From: Chloroflexota bacterium
Lineage (GTDB): Bacteria; Chloroflexota; Dormibacteria; Dormibacterales; Dormibacteraceae
Direction: 5' to 3'
NCBI GenBank assembly: GCA_005880175.1
Contig: VBJR01000362.1
Span: 2,081-10,693 of the forward strand
Length of the DNA stretch: 8,613 nt
Shown: piece by piece, positions 1-4,186 of the stretch
Numbering within the stretch: the stretch's first letter is position 1
Layout of the letters: each line of letters begins with the position of its first letter
Notes under the pieces: model-generated
Database searches by the model: none
Seen by the model: the letters and a program-made list of their open reading frames with translations, nothing else
What the model was told of the DNA's origin: nothing
Translations under genes and position numbers: made by a program

Positions 1-441
1 ATCCGCGGGTACGAGAAGGCCGTTTACCTGGATGATCTCAGCGACGACGTGATCGCGGTGACCGCCGAGCACCTGCCCCGGAAGCAGTCGCCGATGTCCT
101 TCTTCCCCGTCCAGCGCCTGAACGGCGCCTTCGGCCGGGTCGGCGAGGACGAGACGGCGTTCGGCGGCGCCCGGACCGACTGCTACGCCTTCAGCATCGC
201 CGCCATGGCGCCGACGCCGGAGGCGCTCCAGGCCGACCGCGCGTGGGTCCGGTCGTTTTGGGAGGCGCTGCGCCCGTACGCGAAGGGCGCCGGCAGCTAC
301 GTGAACTTCATGACCGAGTACGAGGAGGACCGCGTCCGGGCGTCGTATGGCCGCGCCAAGTACGAGCGGCTGGCCGCGATCAAGGCCACCTACGATCCGG
401 ACAACGTCTTCCACCTGAACGCCAACATCAGGCCGGCCTGA
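1..441 (+). CDS. FAD-linked oxidoreductase, C-terminal fragment with BBE domain (5' end outside window)
   Basis: The reading frame is open from base 1 and ends at TGA 439-441, giving 146 residues of a protein whose family is usually about 450-500 aa. The N-terminal FAD-binding domain therefore lies upstream of the window. The last ~50 residues are typical of the berberine-bridge-enzyme (BBE) C-terminal domain: a YVNFMTE stretch, an ASYG-x-AKYERLAAIK segment, then YDPDNVFHLNANI, which in this family forms part of the substrate and flavin pocket. A GTG at 49 could be read as a start, but the family-like sequence upstream (AVYLDDLSDD) argues for a longer protein. Relatives oxidise sugars, alkaloids or polyketide intermediates using O2; the substrate here cannot be told. 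It sits on the strand opposite to the PKS operon. It could be a tailoring enzyme of the cluster or simply a flanking gene. Confidence 0.87.
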   Translation: MRGYEKAVYLDDLSDDVIAVTAEHLPRKQSPMSFFPVQRLNGAFGRVGEDETAFGGARTDCYAFSIAAMAPTPEALQADRAWVRSFWEALRPYAKGAGSYVNFMTEYEEDRVRASYGRAKYERLAAIKATYDPDNVFHLNANIRPA

Positions 442-458
442 CGCAGGGATCCCCCGGG

Positions 459-474
459 GCCGCCTTCGGGCGTC
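459..474 (+). terminator. possible hairpin after the BBE oxidoreductase
   Basis: CGCC (461-464), a TTCG loop (465-468) and GGCG (469-472) form a short stem with a C(UUCG)G-type stable tetraloop, 20 bases after the stop codon. A CCCCGGGG palindrome (452-459) lies just before it. There is no T-tract, and the core stem is only 4 bp, extendable past a mismatch. A weak terminator is possible, but chance is likely in DNA this GC-rich. Confidence 0.22.
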
Positions 475-510
475 GAGCGTATCGTCACCAGCGAGAGCGG
501 CGACACGCAA

Positions 511-516
511 GAGGGG
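511..516 (+). promoter_or_regulatory. Shine-Dalgarno site of the broken monooxygenase gene
   Basis: GAGGGG lies 7 bases before the ATG at 524. It fixes the start of the flavoprotein remnant and suggests that this was once a properly translated gene rather than a chance reading frame. Confidence 0.55.
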
Positions 517-523
517 TTGCCCG

Positions 524-786
524 ATGCACGCGAGCAACGACGTCCTGGTCGTCGGCGCCGGGCCGGTCGGCCTGACGGCCGCGGGTGAGCTCGCCAGCGC
601 CGGGGTCTCGCCGCCGCCCTTCCGGAGGCGACGCCAATCAGGTCGAAGAGGTACTGCCCCGATGCGCTGATCCCGGACGCATCCTCGCGCCACGAAGTTC
701 GGCATGGTCGCCTTCAACGCCGGCGGCCATGGTCGCTCGCCCGCTCAGGTCCTCCGCCAGAACCTGGATCAGGCTGCACTGCTGAC
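524..786 (+). pseudogene. remnant of a FAD-dependent monooxygenase (N-terminal Rossmann segment)
   Basis: From ATG 524 the frame reads DVLVVGAGPVGLTAAGELAS, the beta-alpha-beta FAD-binding fold of aromatic-type flavin monooxygenases (PheA/TfdB/Rdc-like), with the GxGxxG motif at residues 11-16. Family similarity is lost after about residue 29 and the frame stops at TGA 668-670, giving 48 aa against the usual 380-550. Downstream, the same frame (about 690-786) reads AFNAGGHGRSPAQVLRQNLD, which faintly recalls the middle of such enzymes; that link is tentative. A normal ribosome binding site precedes the start. The best reading is a gene destroyed by an internal deletion and loss of its 3' part. 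It is on the same strand as the upstream BBE oxidoreductase, 82 bp downstream, so the two may once have formed a redox tailoring pair. Confidence 0.6.
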
Positions 787-789
787 GGC

Positions 790-812
790 CCGGGCCTCAG
801 CTGAGGTCCCGG
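790..812. terminator. inverted repeat between convergent genes, candidate bidirectional terminator
   Basis: Left arm 790-798 pairs with right arm 803-812 (CCGGG plus CCTC against GAGG plus CCCGG), with a single bulged T at 807 and CAGCTG at the centre. It lies 33 bp past the stop of the minus-strand DUF6125-like gene and at the end of the plus-strand remnant, where a shared terminator would be expected. It lacks a T-tract on both strands, so termination activity is an inference from position and stem strength. Confidence 0.4.
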
Positions 813-845
813 TGTCGTCAATATCGGCTGGCGGAACCCTGTGCT

Positions 846-1376
846 CTACTCGTAGCCGGCCACGCGCGCGACGAACGTGCAGGCTCGGCCGCCCGTCCGC
901 ATGCACTCGAGGCAGACGTTCTCGTGCACCGTCAAGCCCAGTCCCTCGAACCAGCCGTCCTGGACGTCCAGGCAGGGACACTCGTAGCGGTCGATCGACC
1001 CGACCCTGGACAGCATCGTCAGCGCGAAGTTGCGCAGGACGCTGGCCTCGAGCGTGCCGGGGCCCGTGACCCGGTAGGTCGCGCGGAACATTGGCGACGG
1101 CCACATCAGCCGTGGGCAGGTGGCGAACAGATCCACCACCTCCGGCCAGGTCATCTGCTCCGGCCTTCGCCGGGCCTCCCTGAGGACCTCCCGCCCGACT
1201 CGCCGGCCCACCGCCCTCATCACGCTCCGATTGATCTCGTTGGCACACTCGAACCCGGCTCGCCCCGCGATCTCCTGATACCAGAAGCCGTCGTGCAGCC
1301 ACCACCAGCGCCGGACCTGGTCGATCGTCGGCTCCACCTGTATGGCGCTGAGGGGACGGGATTCGCCCACTGTCAC
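846..1376 (-). CDS. DUF6125-like cysteine-rich protein, possible small sensor
   Basis: 176 aa. The N-terminal part has a Trp-rich segment and an HDGFWYQEIAGRAGFECANEIN stretch (split here as HDGFWYQEIA, residues 28-37, and GFECANEIN, 41-49), matching my memory of the DUF6125 pattern of a WxxHDGxWF/Y core followed by an acidic helix. The C-terminal half carries a Cys cluster: C133-x-C135, C155-x2-C158 and C166, plus C44 and C87. This resembles the metal-binding end of V4R-like ligand domains. There is no signal peptide and no membrane segment. The GTG start at 1376 overlaps the upstream gene's stop (GTGA, 4 bp), and GGAG lies 5-8 bases upstream, so translation is probably coupled to the stand-alone LuxR-type gene. 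The family has no established function that I know of. Context suggests a ligand, metal or redox sensor partner for the regulator, which is inference only. Confidence 0.72.
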   Translation of the reverse strand: MTVGESRPLSAIQVEPTIDQVRRWWWLHDGFWYQEIAGRAGFECANEINRSVMRAVGRRVGREVLREARRRPEQMTWPEVVDLFATCPRLMWPSPMFRATYRVTGPGTLEASVLRNFALTMLSRVGSIDRYECPCLDVQDGWFEGLGLTVHENVCLECMRTGGRACTFVARVAGYE

Positions 1377-1606
1377 ATCGTCTCCGTGCTCGCTGCGAGC
1401 CGACCGTCCGTGCCGGCGATCGCCGCCACGAGCTGCGCCCGCTTGTGCACGTCGTGCAGCGCGTAGACGCGGGCAAGATGGGAGCCCACCGTACGTGGCG
1501 ACAATCCCAGGTGGACCGCGATCTCCTTGTCAGACAGACCGTCAGCGATCAGAGAGACGATCTCCCTCTGGCGCGGGCTGAGGTGCAGGGGTCCCATGCC
1601 GCTCAC
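1373..1606 (-). CDS. stand-alone LuxR-type helix-turn-helix protein (GerE-sized)
   Basis: 77 aa made almost entirely of one LuxR/GerE DNA-binding domain: LSPRQREIVSLIADGLSDKE (residues 9-28), the turn HLGLSPRTV, and recognition helix ~37-49, ending RAQLVAAI. There is no receiver, autoinducer-binding or other sensory domain, so by size it is like Bacillus GerE (74 aa). It presumably binds DNA as a dimer and controls transcription. The start is ambiguous: GTG 1606 has GAGGTGG just upstream, overlapping the stop of the preceding response regulator gene (9-bp gap), while ATG 1597 has GGAG 8 bases ahead. Both give the complete domain. The stop overlaps the start of the next gene by 4 bp. It may take its signal from the response regulator upstream or the Cys-rich protein downstream; neither can be shown from sequence. 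Confidence 0.83.
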   Translation of the reverse strand: MSGMGPLHLSPRQREIVSLIADGLSDKEIAVHLGLSPRTVGSHLARVYALHDVHKRAQLVAAIAGTDGRLAASTETM

Positions 1607-1615
1607 TCCGCCACC

Positions 1616-2371
1616 TCAGCGACCGGCCCCCACCGCCAAGCCCAGCTCCTCGTCCTCGAGGGGGCTCTCGACGCCCCCCGCTCCCAGCGCCGCGGAGAGA
1701 TCGATCCTGCGGTGCCAACAGAACGAGATCAGCTGGGCCCGCGAGCGGACCTCGAACTTGCCCAGGATGGAGCTGACGTGCTTCTCCACGGTGTTCTCGC
1801 TGAGCATGAGCGCCTTCGCAATGCCGCGGTTGCTCCTCCCGTTGATGATGTGAACGAGCACCTCACGCTCCCGGCCCGACAGCTCCTCCAGATACCTGTA
1901 AACCGTCCTCTGCCAGTTCCGTATCCTGCGCTTCTGCTCCGATGTGTACAGCCCACGGCCCTCGCTCGCCAGCCGGATCGCCTGGGCGAGCTGCTGCTCC
2001 GTCGCGCTCTTGAGGACGAACCCCGCCGCGTTCGCCGCCCACGAGTCCGCCAGGTGCACGTCCTCGTCGACATAGCTGAGCAGGAGCACCGCTGTGCGTG
2101 GAAACGCCTCGGTCAGTGCGCGACAGACGGCCGGACCACCACCCTCCGGGAGGTACACGTCGAGCAGCACCACGTGCGGTCTGCAGCTGTCAACCAACGC
2201 AACCGTCTGGGGCCCGGTCGTGGCCGTCCCCACCACTTCGATGCCACACGCTCCGAGCCAACTGTTCAGTCCTGCCAGCAGCGCCGGGCAGCAGTCCGCG
2301 AGTCCGACCTGCAAGGCGTCCCCTGAAGCATTGCCGGGTCCGCCGACCCTACTATCACGCCATCGTACCAC
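1616..2371 (-). CDS. NarL/LuxR-family response regulator with atypical receiver
   Basis: 251 aa. Receiver domain at about residues 20-135: phosphoacceptor D71 in VVLLDVYLP, S99 in LLLSYV and K121 in GFVLK are kept. The acidic pair after beta-1 is D26-C27-C28 instead of the usual Asp-Asp-His, so the residue aligned with the direct Mg2+ ligand (CheY Asp13) is Cys. LuxR-type helix-turn-helix at about 164-220 (LSGREREVLVHIINGRS, then SENTVEKHVSSILGKF). A 30-residue acidic tail follows. Such proteins dimerise and activate promoters, usually after phosphorylation by a histidine kinase; no kinase gene is in the window. Start: GTG 2371 is the longest choice but has no good ribosome binding site. TTG 2314 (codon 20), right at the domain border, is preceded by AGGGGA and may be the true start. 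Codon use is less GC-biased than in the PKS (ATA, AGG, TTT appear). First gene of a three-gene operon. Confidence 0.9.
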   Translation of the reverse strand: MVRWRDSRVGGPGNASGDALQVGLADCCPALLAGLNSWLGACGIEVVGTATTGPQTVALVDSCRPHVVLLDVYLPEGGGPAVCRALTEAFPRTAVLLLSYVDEDVHLADSWAANAAGFVLKSATEQQLAQAIRLASEGRGLYTSEQKRRIRNWQRTVYRYLEELSGREREVLVHIINGRSNRGIAKALMLSENTVEKHVSSILGKFEVRSRAQLISFCWHRRIDLSAALGAGGVESPLEDEELGLAVGAGR

Positions 2372-2384
2372 ACAAAAAGGCTAC

Positions 2385-2413
2385 TGCATAAATGAGTCAT
2401 TCGATAGAGCCAA
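2385..2413 (-). promoter_or_regulatory. candidate promoter of the regulatory operon
   Basis: On the minus strand TTGGCT (2413-2408) and TATGCA (2390-2385) are separated by 17 bases, a sigma70-like layout with a fair -35 and a weak -10 element. It lies in the only clearly AT-richer stretch of the window (about 2371-2450), directly upstream of the response regulator gene. Transcription starting about 7 bases on would leave almost no leader before GTG 2371, which would favour the internal TTG 2314 start. Confidence 0.3.
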
Positions 2414-2416
2414 TCG

Positions 2417-2428
2417 TCTGAGATCAGA
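2417..2428. promoter_or_regulatory. 12-bp palindrome, candidate operator
   Basis: TCTGA-GA-TCAGA is a perfect inverted repeat with a 2-bp spacer, ending 3 bp upstream of the candidate -35 box. Dyads of this type at this place are typical of activator sites for LuxR/NarL-type dimers, so autoregulation by the adjacent regulators is possible. The site occurs once here and has not been matched to a known consensus. The rest of the 2372-2510 gap shows no gene and no clear terminator for the PKS operon. Confidence 0.3.
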
Positions 2429-2510
2429 TGGTACCAATTTCGCAATGCGGGAAACCCGGGTGAGGCTGAGATGAGCGCAGGCATTCACAGCCGTGCGTCC
2501 ACCGTACGAC

Positions 2511-3329
2511 TCAGGACCCCACCACTTCAAGGCCGAGACGGCGGAAGCGCTCGTACCTGCGCCTGACCAGGAGCCGGACGGGCATGCCCCGCAGCGACCG
2601 GACGTGGCGGTGGAGCGCCTCGTCGAGCAGCCGCGCGGCCTCGTCGGCGTCGGCGTGGGCCCCTCCCGGGGGCTCGGCCACGACCTCGTCCACCAGGCCC
2701 CCGGCCAGGAGGACGTCGGACGTGAGCCCGAGCTGCTCGGCCGCCTCCTCCCGGTGGGCGACGTCCCGCCACACGATAGAGGCGCAGGCCTCCGGAGATG
2801 CCACCGTGAAGATCGCGTTCTCCTGCAGGAGCACGCGGTCGGCGACGCAGATGCCCAGGGCGCCGCCGCTGCCGCCTTCGCCGACGACCGCGGACACGAC
2901 CGGCGTAGCGATCCGGAACCAGTCGCTGATGGCGCTGGCGATGGCGCCGGCGATGCCGCGCTCCTCCGCCCCGGCGCCCGGGTAGGCGCCCGGGGTATCC
3001 ACCAGGGAGATCACGGGGAGGCCGAACTTGGCGGCCGTCCGCGCCAGGCGGATAGCCTTCCGGAAGCCTTCGGGATGCATCATCCCGAAGTTCCGCTCGC
3101 GCCGCTCCCGCAGCGTGCGGCCCTTCTCCTGGCCCAAGAGCACGACCGTCGCTCCGCGCCACGTCCCGATGCCGGCCACGAGCGCGGGATCGTCACCGGC
3201 CTGGCGGTCGCCGTGCAGCTCGACGAAGTTGGGCGCCAGCCGGCGGATGTAGTCGAGCGCGTGCGGCCTGCGTTCGTGGCGCGCCAGCTCGACACGGCGC
3301 CAGGAGGTCCCGGGCTGGGGGCCGGTCAC
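2511..3329 (-). CDS. accA: acetyl-CoA carboxylase carboxyltransferase alpha subunit (AccA-type), short N-terminus
   Basis: 272 aa. AccA with AccD transfers CO2 from carboxybiotin to acetyl-CoA, giving malonyl-CoA in the cytoplasm. Landmarks match E. coli AccA in order: RPHALDYIRR (21-30), QEKGR (67-71), NFGMMHPEGFRKA (80-92), DTPGAYPG (111-118), GAEERG (120-125), GEGGSGGAL (150-158), SPEACASI (178-185), PGGAH (221-225) and the RRRYERFRRLG end. The oxyanion-forming glycine motifs are intact, so it looks active. It begins at the equivalent of about E. coli residue 60, so the N-terminal helical region is absent (272 against ~319 aa). The GTG start overlaps the accD stop by 4 bp (GTGA) and has no strong ribosome binding site, consistent with coupled translation and 1:1 output. 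It is the last gene of the PKS operon. Possible roles are malonyl-CoA supply or a resistant target copy. Confidence 0.92.
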   Translation of the reverse strand: MTGPQPGTSWRRVELARHERRPHALDYIRRLAPNFVELHGDRQAGDDPALVAGIGTWRGATVVLLGQEKGRTLRERRERNFGMMHPEGFRKAIRLARTAAKFGLPVISLVDTPGAYPGAGAEERGIAGAIASAISDWFRIATPVVSAVVGEGGSGGALGICVADRVLLQENAIFTVASPEACASIVWRDVAHREEAAEQLGLTSDVLLAGGLVDEVVAEPPGGAHADADEAARLLDEALHRHVRSLRGMPVRLLVRRRYERFRRLGLEVVGS

Positions 3330-4183
3330 CGGGACCGGAGGAAATCGTGCAGGAGGGCGAGCGCCGCCCTCAGCTCGGTGCGAGGCACCACCATGTCCAC
3401 CTGGCCGTGCGCGAGCATGAACTCCGCGGTCTGGAACCCGGCCGGCAGTTCCTCGTGCGTCGTCTGCCGTATGAGCCTGGGCCCGGTGAAGCCGATGGCC
3501 GCGCCCGGTTCCGCGATGGTGACGTCCGCGATCAGCGCGAGCGAGGCGGCGGTGCCGCCGTAGGTCGGGTGGCTCAGCACCGAGAAGTAGGGCAGCCCGG
3601 CGTCGCCGAACCTCGCCAACGCGGCGTTCACCTTTGCCATCTGCACCAGGGCGTAGACGCCCTCCTGCATGCGCGCGCCGCCGGAGGCGGTCACGACCGC
3701 GACGGGGAGCGCCTGCCGCAGCGCCGACTCGACCATCCGCGTCAGCCGCTCCCCCGGCACGGAGGCGAGCGTCCCCCCCACGAACCGGAAGTCGAAGACC
3801 GCCAGCCAGATCGGCCGACCGCCGAGCGTGCAGGTCCCCGTCCGCACCGCTTCGTTGACGTTCCTCGCCTCGGCGTCCGCCAGCAGACGCCGGTACGGGA
3901 CGGGCCGCGACCAGCCCAGGACGTCCCGCGGTCTCAGGTCGGCCCAGTGCTCGCGCCAGCTCCCTGCGTCCGCCACCAACGCGATCCAGGCGGGCGCCGA
4001 CAGCGGGAAGTGGCGGCCGCAGTCGCAGACGTACACCTGCCGGGCCAGGGCCGCGGCCTGCAGGATGACGCCGCAGCCCGGGCAGCAGGGGGGCAGGGGT
4101 TCGCCGGGCAGCTCACCACCGGTCATGGCCACCGGCTCGGTGGCTGACCGGCCCGTCGGCTCAGCCGTCCACGGGAGCCTCAC
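3326..4183 (-). CDS. accD: acetyl-CoA carboxylase carboxyltransferase beta subunit (AccD-type)
   Basis: 285 aa. Beta partner of the AccA-type subunit. An N-terminal zinc ribbon has C34-x2-C37-x15-C53-x-C55; the last pair is one residue closer than the usual C-x2-C. The crotonase-like core follows: FDFRFVGGTLASV (130-142), SGGARMQEG (167-175), QMAKVNAAL (181-189), LPYFSVLSHPTYGG (197-210), IGFTGPRLIRQT (230-241) and LPAGFQTAEF (246-255). The C-terminal acidic extension of E. coli AccD is absent. In the LTDPTMGG segment that contains E. coli Met203, this protein has HPTYGG, so Tyr208 sits at that site and His205 at Asp200. GTG 4183 is chosen because GCAGGG lies upstream; it follows the PKS stop by 3 bp. 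ATG 4126 (codon 20) is an alternative that still precedes the zinc ribbon. Biotin carboxylase and carrier proteins must come from elsewhere. Confidence 0.91.
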   Translation of the reverse strand: MRLPWTAEPTGRSATEPVAMTGGELPGEPLPPCCPGCGVILQAAALARQVYVCDCGRHFPLSAPAWIALVADAGSWREHWADLRPRDVLGWSRPVPYRRLLADAEARNVNEAVRTGTCTLGGRPIWLAVFDFRFVGGTLASVPGERLTRMVESALRQALPVAVVTASGGARMQEGVYALVQMAKVNAALARFGDAGLPYFSVLSHPTYGGTAASLALIADVTIAEPGAAIGFTGPRLIRQTTHEELPAGFQTAEFMLAHGQVDMVVPRTELRAALALLHDFLRSR

Positions 4184-4186
4184 GGG

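Noticed and set aside
704..1069. 121-aa plus-strand open frame after the monooxygenase stop
   Set aside because: Only its first ~30 residues faintly resemble a flavoprotein; the rest is Arg-rich antisense of the DUF6125-like gene, so it is treated as part of the remnant.
924..1466. 180-aa plus-strand open frame opposite the DUF6125-like gene
   Set aside because: No motifs, while the minus-strand gene has a ribosome binding site, an operon overlap and family-like sequence.
1445..2326. 293-aa plus-strand open frame antisense to the response regulator
   Set aside because: No family features; the minus strand carries complete receiver and helix-turn-helix motifs.
2266..2484. 72-aa minus-strand open frame spanning the regulatory intergenic region
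   Set aside because: It overlaps the response regulator start in another phase, has no ribosome binding site I can see and no similarity I recognise.
2493..3563. 356-aa plus-strand open frame antisense to accA/accD
   Set aside because: His/Pro/Arg/Asp-rich with no recognisable motif; the opposite strand encodes two well-conserved subunits.
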